Source: Baffinella frigidus (Eukaryota; Cryptophyceae; Cryptomonadales; Baffinellaceae). Taken from it: a stretch of 13,275 nucleotides of DNA. A program made the translations under genes and the position numbers. The DNA lies in the NCBI GenBank assembly GCA_026770585.1, contig MU647507.1, positions 29,821-43,095 of the forward strand, given 5' to 3'. Shown here piece by piece: positions 6,322 to 11,694 of this stretch (position 1 is the stretch's first letter; the number at the start of each line of letters is the position of its first letter). The notes beneath the pieces are model-generated. The model saw only the letters and a list, made by a program, of their open reading frames with translations, ran no database searches and was not told where the DNA came from.

Positions 6322-6418
6322 GCGCGCCGCTGCTCAACACGTATCGCTCCTCCTCCGACGCGCGCGCCGCCCCCCTCGTCTGCCTCCACAAGGTCAATCC
6401 CCACAGCGGGCGTCGCAG
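6322..6418 (+). CDS. Exon 2, copy A, unknown protein
   Basis: After GACACTTGCAG (ending 6321) it reads PLLNTYRSSSDARAAPLVCL then HKVNPHSGRR. The copy at 6781 keeps NTYRSSSDARAAP and LHKV; about half of the base differences are synonymous third positions (TAT/TAC, CGC/CGG, TCC/TCT, GCC/GCG, CTC/CTT, CCC/CCA), which points to past coding constraint. The 3' border near GTCGCAG has no GT after it, so this copy may have lost its donor. Family not recognised. Confidence 0.5.
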
Positions 6419-6487
6419 ATATTTCGCAGATTAATGTCAGTTGAGTTTCGTGGTGATAATTCGCTGAGATGGCCTCGTGTGGCTCGC

Positions 6488-6539
6488 CTCCTGGTCAAAC
6501 GTCCTGGTCAAACCTCCTAGTCAAACCTCCTGGTCAAAC
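6488..6539. repeat. Four tandem 13-bp units
   Basis: The unit CTCCTGGTCAAAC is present four times in a row with two single-base differences. It lies between exon-2 copy A and the telomere-like tract. Confidence 0.9.
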
Positions 6540-6558
6540 GCGGCCTTTGAGGGAGTGG

Positions 6559-6780
6559 TTCAGGGTTCAGGGTTCAGGGCTGAGGGTGTAGGGTGTAGGG
6601 TTGAGGGTTAAGGATTGATGGTGTAGGGTGTAGGGTTGAGGGTTAAGGATTGAGGGTGTAGGGTGTAGGGTTAAGGATTGAGGGTGTAGGGTGTAGGGTG
6701 TAGGGTGCAGGGTTGAGGGTTAAGGATTGAGGGTGTAGGGTGTAGGGTTGAGGGTTAAGGATCGAGGGTGTAGGGTGTAG
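6559..6780. repeat. Telomere-like TGTAGGG/TTGAGGG tract ending at an exon
   Basis: About 220 bp of 7-mers (GGTGTAG, GGTTGAG, GGTTAAGGATTGA) arranged in a 35-42 bp higher-order unit, G-rich on the + strand, opposite to the other large tracts. Its last bases GGTGTAG (ending 6780) directly precede GCGCG of exon-2 copy B, so the tract supplies the AG of a possible 3' splice site. Confidence 0.9.
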
Positions 6781-6884
6781 GCGCGTCATGCCGCTGATGA
6801 ACACGTACCGGTCCTCCTCTGACGCGCGCGCGGCCCCCATCCTCAGCCTTCACAAGGTCATTCCACACACAGAGCGCTTCGCAG
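6781..6884 (+). CDS. Exon 2, copy B, unknown protein
   Basis: It reads MPLMNTYRSSSDARAAPILS then LHKVIPHTERFA. Its left border is TGTAG/GCGCG, its right border TTCGCAG/GTCAGT, a good donor. Relative to copy A it differs in about a quarter of codons, many synonymous. The ATG inside it is probably not a start, since the homologous codon in copy A is not ATG. Function unknown. Confidence 0.5.
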
Positions 6885-6977
6885 GTCAGTCCATTTATTT
6901 TCGTTTTGACCATCAATAATTGCTTGATGCAGGTCAGTCCATTTATTTTCGTGGTGACAATTAATAATTGCTTGATT
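6882..6977. repeat. Two tandem 48-bp units carrying a duplicated donor
   Basis: CAGGTCAGTCCATTTATTTT begins both units (6882 and 6930), each ending AATAATTGCTTGAT. Each has CAG/GTCAGT, so the exon-2B donor sequence exists twice. A looser match (GTCAGTTGAGTTTCGTGGTG) follows exon-2 copy A at about 6435, showing that the flank was duplicated with the exon. Confidence 0.8.
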
Positions 6978-7122
6978 TCCGGTCGAAATTTCCTTTGACG
7001 CCTACTGTGAAAACCACCTTTTTGCTTCCGTAGGGTTGATTTGGCGCTATGGTAAAGATGTGTCGATGCTAAGGTGGCGAATCCCACCCTTGACATAGCA
7101 CGCCACGGTGATTAAATTGAAT

Positions 7123-7173
7123 ATGTTTCCACACGCGGGCGCACGAGGGCATGGGAAGATAGGAGAAGATGAG
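7123..7173 (+). pseudogene. Exon-3 family, copy 1 (left part), broken
   Basis: TGTTTCCACACGCGGG and the following GGGCATGGGAAGATAGG align with the exon-3a upstream flank and start. The part GGAGAAGATGAG corresponds to GEDE of exon 3b. A ~190-bp foldback follows directly; the exon appears to continue at 7377. Region 6978-7122 has no feature I can support. Confidence 0.4.
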
Positions 7174-7361
7174 CTCCGCGCGGAAAAAATCGAGGTCAGG
7201 TCAGCAACATTTTCCCATTTTTTGCCTTTTTGTGCATCTTACGGGTGGGAGATGCTATTTTGAGATAAAAACCATGCCTAAGATAGCATAAAAGTCCATT
7301 TTTGGGGGAAATTTCCGATTTCCTGACCTGACCTCGATTCCGCGCGAAGCCCATTTCGACA
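7174..7361. mobile_element. ~200-bp foldback family (PAL-C), copy 1
   Basis: Arms CCGCGCGGAAAAAATCGAGG with GACCTCGATTCCGCGCG, and GTCAGGTCAGCAACATTTTC further in. The centre has GATGCTATTTTGAGATAAAA and AAGATAGCATAAAAG. The copy at 11486 is almost the same, but here about 15 bp of the left end (ATTGTCGAAATGG) are missing. Direct repeats ATAGGAGAAGATGAG (7159-7173) and ATAGGACAAGATGAG (7362-7376) border it. Confidence 0.88.
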
Positions 7362-7410
7362 ATAGGACAAGATGAGGTGGCCCTCGATCTACCCCCCCTA
7401 CTTTTCCCGG
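7362..7410 (+). pseudogene. Exon-3 family, copy 1 (right part)
   Basis: GGACAAGATGAGGTGGCCCT reads GQDEVALDLPPL, which parallels GEDEVILDLSPL of exon 3b. It then diverges into CTTTTCCCGGTGATG. Together with 7123-7173 it looks like one exon copy split by the PAL-C element with a 15-bp duplication. Confidence 0.45.
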
Positions 7411-7445
7411 TGATGTACATTAAACCTGTTTCCACACGAGAGCAG

Positions 7446-7523
7446 GGCAAGACGGGTGGGGATAAGGTGATCCTGGATCTATCCCCACTTCGCACACCCC
7501 ACCACTTACCCGAGATCGCTTCA
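7446..7523 (+). CDS. Exon 3, copy a, unknown protein
   Basis: After GAGAGCAG (ending 7445) it reads GKTGGDKVILDLSPLRTPHH then LPEIAS. Upstream TGTTTCCACACG is shared with copy 1. It matches copy b until GAGATCGC and then diverges, so its right border is uncertain. No start codon. The segment from 7524 to 7645 has a weak TCAAGGG/CCCTTGA hairpin (7535-7577) and otherwise nothing. Confidence 0.45.
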
Positions 7524-7645
7524 AGGCAATTAAATCAAGGGATGTCTTCTTCAACTTGGTCACGTCACCCCTTGAAACCCGCCCCCAGCGAAACCCTCTC
7601 AGCCCACCGTGTGGTGTGTGAATCCACACGCCCCCCCCTGGGCAG

Positions 7646-7765
7646 GGCAAGACGGGGGAGGATGAAGTGATCCTCGACCTATCTCCGCTTCGCACGCCCC
7701 AGCACTTTGCGGAGATAGCGCGGGTCTGTTCAGCTGCGCACCCCGGCGCAAAGGTGTGGCGCCCG
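7646..7765 (+). CDS. Exon 3, best copy b, unknown protein
   Basis: Forty codons after a C-rich acceptor region (CCCCCCCCTGGGCAG ending 7645): GKTGEDEVILDLSPLRTPQH, then FAEIARVCSAAHPGAKVWRP. Copies a and c keep DLSPLRTPxH and EIA with mainly synonymous changes. Directly after the last codon the sequence becomes a CCCGAAA tract, with no GT donor, so translation through it would give a PETRNPKP-type repeat that I regard as meaningless. GKTG resembles part of a nucleotide-binding loop but no full Walker A (GxxxxGKT) is visible. Family not recognised. Confidence 0.5.
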
Positions 7766-8037
7766 AAACCCGAAACCCCGGAAACCCGAAACCCCAAACC
7801 CCAAACCCCAAAATCCCGGAAATCCGAAACCCGAAACCCGAAACCCGAAACCCGACACCCCGGAAACCCGAAACCCCGGAAACCTGAAACCCGAAACCTC
7901 GGAAACCCGGAAACCCGAAACCTCGGAAACCCGGAAACCCGAAACCCCAAAATCCCGGAAACCCGAAACCCCAAAATCCCGGAAACCCGAAACCCGAAAC
8001 CCCGGAAACCCGAAACCCGAAACCCCGGAACCCGGAA
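7766..8037. repeat. CCCGAAA/CCCCGGAAA tract between exon-3 copies
   Basis: About 270 bp of 7-9 base variants of the telomere-like motif with T replaced by G (CCCGAAA, CCCCAAA, CCCCGGAAA), including 20-30 bp higher-order repeats (7878-7950). It begins immediately after exon-3 copy b. All frames on both strands are open, which creates long spurious ORFs. Confidence 0.92.
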
Positions 8038-8286
8038 CACGCAAGACGGAACCTGAAACACTCAACACGGAACACGGATCCCGAATCCCAAATCCCGGAA
8101 CACGGAACACGGGACCCTGAACCATGAACCCTTCCCCCTACGATCTATCCCCGCTTCGCACGCCACAGCACTTCGCGGAGATAGCGCGGGTCTATTGAAC
8201 CATGAACCCTTCCCCCTACGTTCCGTGTTCCGGGATTCGAGATTCGGGGTCCGTGTTCGGTGTTGAGTGTTTCAGAGTCCGTCTTT
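8038..8286. repeat. Inverted repeat (about 70-bp arms) around an exon-3 fragment
   Basis: 8038-8110 (CACGCAAGACGGAACCTGAA onward) pairs with 8217-8286 over about 70 bp with few mismatches. Inside it, GAACCATGAACCCTTCCCCC and four more bases occur as exact 24-bp direct repeats at 8119-8142 and 8197-8220 (a third, imperfect copy is near 8452). The repeats border the exon-3c left fragment. Confidence 0.75.
8142..8191 (+). pseudogene. Exon-3 family, copy c (left part)
   Basis: Reads DLSPLRTPQHFAEIARV, nearly the same as copy b (changes such as TCT/TCC, CCC/CCA, TTT/TTC are synonymous), and then meets TGA after the break. Its remaining part is at 8288-8326, about 95 bp away. Confidence 0.55.
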
Positions 8287-8287
8287 C

Positions 8288-8326
8288 GTGCACACCCCGG
8301 GGCAACGGTGTGGCTCCCAAAGCCCG
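8288..8326 (+). pseudogene. Exon-3 family, copy c (right part)
   Basis: GTGCACACCCCGGGGCAACG and the next bases read AHPGATVWLPKP, parallel to AHPGAKVWRPKP of copy b. The ~95 bp between the two parts is largely the inverted copy of the upstream spacer, so this exon copy was split by a fold-back duplication. Confidence 0.5.
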
Positions 8327-8578
8327 AAACCCCGGGAAACGGAAAACTGAAAACGGAACCCGGAAACCGGAACGGAAGACGGAAAATGGAACCAAACACC
8401 CTGAACCCGGAACCCGGAACCCGGAACCCGGAACCCGGAACCTGGAACTCTAAACCATGAACCCTTCCTTCTACACCCTGAGCCCTAAACGCTTCTAAGC
8501 CCAAAACCCTCCTAAACCCTAACCCCCCCCACCCCACACCCCAAATCTCTGAACCCCCCACCCCCCCACCCCAGACAG
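8327..8578. repeat. CCGGAAC / CCCTAAA mixed tract ending at exon 4A
   Basis: GGAAAC and GGAACCC repeats (8327-8450, five or more exact CCCGGAA units) pass into CCCTAAAC-type units and then C-rich sequence ending CCCCAGACAG (8578). The last bases resemble a branch point plus acceptor for the exon-4A segment. Confidence 0.85.
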
Positions 8579-8768
8579 GTTTAGGCCCTGGAGCTCTTAG
8601 CACCCTCCATATGTTCTCTTCGTTGATAGTACATCAGCGACGTTGAGCCTACCGACATGTTACGGTTCAGGGTTTGGGTTTAGCCCAGTCCCATAACCGT
8701 ACCCCCACTTTTGGACACGCCAACAGGTGGGGAGGAGGGGGGGGGGAGGGGCGGTGCTGGCCTTGAGC
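8579..8768 (+). pseudogene. Exon-4 family, copy A, broken
   Basis: After ACAG it matches exon 4C: GTTTAGGCCCTGGAGCTC against GTTGAGGCTCTCGAGCTC, but GAG is changed to the stop TAG. The match ends at 8608 and resumes at about 8726-8768 (GAGGAGG run, then GCGGTGCTGGCCTTGAGC). The 117 bp between include a TACGGTT/AACCGTA pair and end in CAACAG, so they may be an insertion or an intron. Confidence 0.55.
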
Positions 8769-8784
8769 CTCCTCGCTCATTCAA

Positions 8785-8820
8785 ACCCTAAACCTAAACC
8801 TAAAGCTAACCCCCAAACAG
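8785..8820. repeat. Short CCCTAAA tract ending in ACAG before exon 4B
   Basis: CCCTAAACCTAAACCTAAAG then CTAACCCCCAAACAG. CTAAC could serve as branch point and ACAG (8817-8820) as acceptor for the exon copy that starts at 8821. Confidence 0.65.
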
Positions 8821-8932
8821 GTCGAGGCGTTAGAGCTCGTGTCACCCTCCTCTAAGGACACGAAAACCGACCGTTTTCGGTTTTCGGTTGTCGGTTTTCG
8901 TGGAGGAGGAGTCCTTGGACGCGGTTCTGTCC
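8821..8932 (+). pseudogene. Exon-4 family, copy B, split by a hairpin
   Basis: GTCGAGGCGTTAGAGCTCGT reads VEALELVSPSS, parallel to VEALELLAPSS of copy C. A hairpin, CACGAAAACCGAC (8859-8871) with its exact complement (8890-8902) and a CGGTTTT-rich loop, is then inserted, after which the exon resumes as EEESLDAVLS and stops at TAA 8932-8934. Confidence 0.6.
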
Positions 8933-8973
8933 TAACCTCTAACCCCTAACCCCTGACCCCTAACTCAACACAG
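8932..8973. repeat. CCCCTAA tract ending in CACAG before exon 4C
   Basis: CCTCTAACCCCTAACCCCTG and TAACTCAACACAG. Several CTAAC and CTGAC branch-point-like motifs lie 15-35 bases before the AG at 8972-8973. The whole stretch between exon copies B and C is telomere-like. Confidence 0.7.
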
Positions 8974-9117
8974 GTTGAGGCTCTCGAGCTCTTGGCACCC
9001 TCATCAGGCGGGGGCGAGGAGGGGGGGGACGCAGTGCTGTCTCTGAGCGAAGAGGCTGTCAAGGAGCTGCTGGACGCCTTTCTCACACAGCCGATTTACC
9101 GGTCCGCGCCCCCATGA
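8974..9117 (+). CDS. Exon 4, copy C: C-terminal exon with stop
   Basis: 47 codons and TGA (9115-9117). It reads VEALELLAPSSGGGEEGGDA, then VLSLSEEAVKELLDAFLTQP, then IYRSAPP. An acidic, glycine-rich linker leads to a probable amphipathic helix (SEEAVKELLDAFL). It is the only intact member of at least three tandem copies (A, B, C), with CACAG in front and an in-frame stop, so it could be the last exon of a + strand gene whose other exons are the families at 4.7-8.3 kb. No known domain recognised. Confidence 0.6.
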   Translation, partial: VEALELLAPSSGGGEEGGDAVLSLSEEAVKELLDAFLTQPIYRSAPP

Positions 9118-9206
9118 ATCCATGAATGCATGAAGCTATGCAGACTGCCATTTCTCCCGAGAGAAGTATGCCAGTCGGTTGGGAGACCGCACTTTGTAGC
9201 AGACGG

Positions 9207-9232
9207 TGAGGCGTTTCTCCCACAGCTAATTT
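9207..9232 (+). pseudogene. Exon-4 family, copy D (left part)
   Basis: GAGGCGTTTCTCCCACAGCT matches GACGCCTTTCTCACACAGCC of copy C (9072-9091). It breaks off in AATTT where a core-A foldback is inserted; the exon resumes after it as TTTACCGGTC. TTTGTAGCAGACGGTG, just upstream (9192-9207), recurs at 10117-10132. Confidence 0.55.
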
Positions 9233-9371
9233 CATAGGAAAACGGTTTTAATTCAAAACTTTCTGGCAATGAAATTTACTACACACAATAGGTTTTACTA
9301 GTAATATTAAAGCATTCGTGTAGTAATTTTCATTGAATCCAATGGTTTTAAATTAAAACCGTTTTCCTATG
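9233..9371. mobile_element. Core-A foldback element copy 3, 139 bp
   Basis: Arms CATAGGAAAACGGTTTTAAT pair over about 27 bp with one or two mismatches; the inner pair is the core AAATTTACTACAC / GTGTAGTAATTTTCATTG. Copy C of exon 4 shows the sequence without the insert (CAGCCGATTTACCGG), so the insertion point is fixed to within a few bases around ATTT. Confidence 0.88.
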
Positions 9372-9393
9372 AAATTTACCGGTCTCTTCGCGG
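9372..9393 (+). pseudogene. Exon-4 family, copy D (right part)
   Basis: AAATTTACCGGTCTCTTCGCGG continues copy D after the inserted element and matches GATTTACCGGTCCGCG of copy C. A further weak relative, GCCAATTCACCGGTCCGGGC, lies at 9606-9625. Confidence 0.5.
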
Positions 9394-9395
9394 CC

Positions 9396-9567
9396 CGCAA
9401 TGGATTTAATTTCGGGACAGGACAGAATCTGTCCCGCTATCTTAGGCTCCCCACGCGGAAGCTAAGGGTGTAAATGCTATTTTAGGCATCAAATGATGCT
9501 ATCTTACGCCTTTTTATCAGGACAGATTCTGGTATGTTCCGAGATGAGATTTAATCTCAGATTTGCG
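9396..9567. mobile_element. Imperfect foldback element, about 170 bp
   Basis: CGCAA/TTGCG ends; ACAGAATCTGTCC (about 9422-9434) pairs with GGACAGATTCTG (9520-9531). Local palindromes: GGACAGA-A-TCTGTCC at 9420-9434 and TGAGATT-T-AATCTCA at 9544-9558. GATGCTATTTTAG and GATGCTATCTTA in the centre recall the centre of PAL-C elements. Arms are old and gapped. Confidence 0.55.
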
Positions 9568-9631
9568 TGGGGCGTGGAGCCATTTCTGAGCTTGACTCAT
9601 TGAAAGCCAATTCACCGGTCCGGGCGTGACT

Positions 9632-9811
9632 ACCACCCCGCAAGGGTGTAGGGCTGACCTGGGAAAACAAGCCAGTTCACACGGAATTTGTAATAACTTT
9701 CCGAAATTTCGATTTTTCTGTGGGAAGAATGTCCACTTATGAACTTAAGAAATAGTCGAATTCGACTATTTCTCCTGTGGGCCACTCTGCCCTACACTCT
9801 TGCGTGGCAGT
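9632..9811. mobile_element. Imperfect foldback element with a 26-bp palindrome
   Basis: CCCGCAAGGGTGTAGGGC (from 9636) pairs with GCCCTACACTCTTGCGTGG. Off-centre lies the perfect palindrome AGAAATAGTCGAA/TTCGACTATTTCT (9748-9773, no spacer). Confidence 0.6.
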
Positions 9812-10015
9812 CCTCCCAAGTCTTATTTCTTACTTTTCTTCTGTAATACTCTCACGCCTGGTGATGAGTGGTCCAAAGTTATGAGCCTGAAGTGAAGCAT
9901 ACCACTCGAGAATGCTGGAGGATCCTATTTACATGTGGGGTTGTAAATATTTGTACCAGGATAACGTCACCAACCCCGTGACTGTGCTAATTTCGCAGAG
10001 TTACGTGACCAACCT
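9812..10015. other. No gene seen
   Basis: A/T-richer sequence with short inverted repeats (GAGTGGT/ACCACTC, 9868-9908; ATTTACA/TGTAAAT, about 9928-9949) and a loose direct repeat CGTSACCAACC (9965, 10003). Nothing with coding composition. Confidence 0.5.
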
Positions 10016-10045
10016 CACGAAAGTTACTACACAAAGGCCCACTTG
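10016..10045. mobile_element. Core-A remnant, left half only
   Basis: CACGAAAGTTACTACACAAA matches the left core of the elements at 3053 and 11771. The complementary right half is absent, so this is a truncated or solo half-element. Confidence 0.5.
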
Positions 10046-10135
10046 TAAAAGCAAACAGTTTTAAATAGGCCCCTCTAGCATTCCTGGGTGGAACCGATCG
10101 TTCAGGACAACGGGATTTGTAGCAGACGGTGCTAT

Positions 10136-10297
10136 CCACACAGCGGGCTACGAAGGGACGTTCGGCCCATTTCGGGCCGAGTTTCCGTTACCTTGTCCGG
10201 AGGAACCCCCCTATGCCTGTACGGGTTGCCTGCCGTAGGGTCATGCGGTCTTATCGCTTAGGGGTTATTCAACATCCCTTCGAAGGCCGCTGTGTGG
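10136..10297. mobile_element. Foldback element, 162 bp, unrelated arms
   Basis: CCACACAGCGGGCTACGAAG pairs with the right end (CTTCGAAGGCCGCTGTGTGG), 24 of 27 positions. Inner hairpin TCGGCCC/GGGCCGA (about 10163-10182). A frame through it is open for about 40 codons, but it lies wholly inside the inverted repeat. AGGACAACGG occurs before (10103-10112) and after it (10313-10322), the second inside the next element. Confidence 0.65.
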
Positions 10298-10310
10298 TTC
10301 AGACATCTTC

Positions 10311-10472
10311 ATAGGACAACGGCCTGAAAATGGGGTAGTCAGGCATACGGCATTGCCTAGGACCTCCTACCGTAGGCCGAGGGATCCTAGGACCAAAAAG
10401 TCTCGCCCTACGGTAGGAGGTCCTAGGCAATGCCGTAGGCCTAACTACCCCATTTTCAGGCCGTTACCCTAT
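10311..10472. mobile_element. 162-bp foldback element, copy 3
   Basis: Same length and orientation as the copy at 4744; differences include GTAGTCAGG for GTAGTTAGG and TCGCCCTACGG for TCGGCCTACGG. TTC precedes it again. It lies between a different foldback and the exon-5 acceptor region. Confidence 0.92.
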
Positions 10473-10511
10473 TAATCTGAAATCCACCCTTGGCGAGGCA
10501 GGCTTCCGCAG

Positions 10512-10694
10512 TGGGTGATTTCGTGGGAGCTTCCGCGCCCGGAGGCTAAGACACTTGCCAAGGAACTCGCCGCGGTCTGCACCCACCAGAAATCCGTAGC
10601 AGCTTATCTTCGGGTTTCCAAGCCCTGGGATATGTACCAAGGAATCACGAAAATCCTCGACACGCCCATCTATCAACCCGTAGGAAGTTCCTAG
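10512..10694 (+). CDS. Exon 5, copy 1, unknown protein, ends in stop
   Basis: Preceded by CTTCCGCAG (ending 10511), it reads WVISWELPRPEAKTLAKELA, then AVCTHQKSVAAYLRVSKPWD, then MYQGITKILDTPIYQPVGSS and TAG at 10692-10694. The codon mix is clearly protein-like. The frame is open back to TAA 10473, without a start codon, so it is a terminal exon or a fragment. The first 63 bp recur 219 bp downstream. Family not recognised. Confidence 0.6.
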   Translation, partial: WVISWELPRPEAKTLAKELAAVCTHQKSVAAYLRVSKPWDMYQGITKILDTPIYQPVGSS

Positions 10695-10730
10695 ACGCGT
10701 AGGGATTTCCTATCGTAGGATCCACTGCAG

Positions 10731-10793
10731 TGGGTGATTTCGTGGGAACTTCCGCGCCCGGAGGCTAAGACACTTGCCAAGGAACTCGCCGCG
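10731..10793 (+). CDS. Exon 5, copy 2 (short), splice-like ends
   Basis: The 69 bp from GCAG (10727) to GCGGT match 10508-10576 with a single synonymous change (GAG/GAA). Here the segment ends GCCGCG/GTAAAC, a good donor, and continues into a telomere-like tract. It encodes 21 codons in phase 0 between ACTGCAG and the donor. Confidence 0.55.
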
Positions 10794-10957
10794 GTAAACC
10801 CTGAACCCTAAGCCCTAAACCCTGAACCCTGGACCCTGAACCCGAAAAACCGAAAACCGAAACCCGAAAACCGAAACCCGAAACCCGAAACCCGAAACCC
10901 GAAATCTGAAACCCTAACCCCCAAACCGTAAACCCCAAACCCTAAACCCTAAACCCG
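10794..10957. repeat. Telomere-like tract starting at a donor-like GTAAAC
   Basis: CCCTGAACCCTAAGCCCTAA, then CCGAAAACCGAAACCCGAAA units and CCCTAAACCCTAAACCC at the end. It begins within the six bases of the exon-5 donor. No clear acceptor AG follows before 11000. Confidence 0.9.
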
Positions 10958-11028
10958 CGCGGCCAATGCAACAAGCGCCCCGTCTGGTCGGGGTCTTCAC
11001 ACGAGACTGCCAGCTCTGTCTCAGTCTG

Positions 11029-11116
11029 TTTGGGCCCACCAATTCGGTGCGCCCGGGCTCTTTTCCGCTCCACAGTTGACGAATTTGTACCGCACACCCA
11101 GCATGTCAACTTGAGA
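11029..11116. repeat. ~88-bp block repeated at 12874-12961
   Basis: GGGCCCACCAATTCGGTG and, 42 bp on, AGTTGACGAATTTGTACCGC ... TCAACTTGAGA. The second copy (GGGCTCACCGATTTGGTG; AGTTGACGGGTTTGTACCGC) keeps exactly the same 42-bp spacing. GTTGAC/GTCAAC can pair in both. Confidence 0.65.
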
Positions 11117-11159
11117 ACAGTCGGTCAACCCATGTCAACTTGAGAATAGTCTGTCGACC
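11102..11159. repeat. Two tandem 29-bp units
   Basis: CATGTCAACTTGAGAACAGT (11102) and CATGTCAACTTGAGAATAGT (11131) begin 29-bp units that differ at three positions. Confidence 0.85.
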
Positions 11160-11221
11160 CGACTGAGGTAGAGCTAGGACCTCCTTCACAACTATCGTGA
11201 GCGGCCTCGGCACCATTAACT

Positions 11222-11333
11222 GGGTTACTCGAAATCAAGGACATGCGCCGCCGTAGGGTCCTACTGTAGGGCTAGCCCTAGGCACATAGGACCACCCTAG
11301 GGGGCGGTGCGTGTTCTTACTTTCGAGTAACCC
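11222..11333. mobile_element. Short foldback element, 112 bp
   Basis: GGGTTACTCGAAA (11222-11234) pairs exactly with TTTCGAGTAACCC (11321-11333); the pairing goes on with mismatches through GCGCCGCC/GGGCGGTGC. The centre (GTAGGGCTAGCCCTAGG) recalls the CCTAGG motifs of the 162-bp family. Confidence 0.75.
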
Positions 11334-11366
11334 CTGTAAATCCGGTCTGGCGTGGAACTTTCTGAA

Positions 11367-11443
11367 CTCTAACTTTGATGAGCAAACCGTGTAGTAATTT
11401 TCGTTGCCCAAAAGCAATTAATTAATACTTGTATGGAGATTAG
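11367..11443. mobile_element. Core-A right half, solo
   Basis: TGAGCAAACCGTGTAGTAAT, then TTTCGTTGCC and GGAGATTAG, match 3136-3197 with few differences. The left half is missing. The adjoining GTGTAGGAA/TTCCTGCAC (11445-11466) can form a small hairpin. Confidence 0.75.
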
Positions 11444-11485
11444 AGTGTAGGAAAGATTCCTGCACTCCCATCCCGCTTGACACGC

Positions 11486-11691
11486 TATTGTCGAAATGGG
11501 CTCCGCGCGGAAAAAATCGAGGTCAGGTCAGCAACATTTCCCCATTTTTTGCCTTTTTGTGTCATCTTATGGGTGGGAGATGCTATTTTGAGATAAAACC
11601 ATGCCTAAGATAGCATAAAAGTCCGTTTTTGGGGAAATTTCTTGATTTCCTGACCTGGCCTCGATTCCGCGCGACGCCCATTTCGACAATA
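11486..11691. mobile_element. ~200-bp foldback family (PAL-C), copy 2, complete
   Basis: Ends TATTGTCGAAATGGG and CCCATTTCGACAATA; inner parts as in copy 1 at 7174 with only a few differences (GTGTCATCTTATGGG against GTGCATCTTACGGG). This copy has the full left end, so it defines the element. No clear target duplication. Confidence 0.9.
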
Positions 11692-11694
11692 AGC

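Noticed and set aside
7667-8125. Long overlapping ORFs on both strands (PETRNPKP-type and GFRVSGFRG-type repeats)
   Set aside because: They arise from a CCCGAAA-type tandem tract that is stop-free in many frames; only the exon-3b part (7646-7765) has non-repetitive coding character.
10115-10240. Protein-like frame FVADGAIHTAGYEGTFGPF and onward
   Set aside because: It lies almost entirely within the inverted repeat 10136-10297 and ends in TAG; the resemblance to coding sequence is probably accidental.
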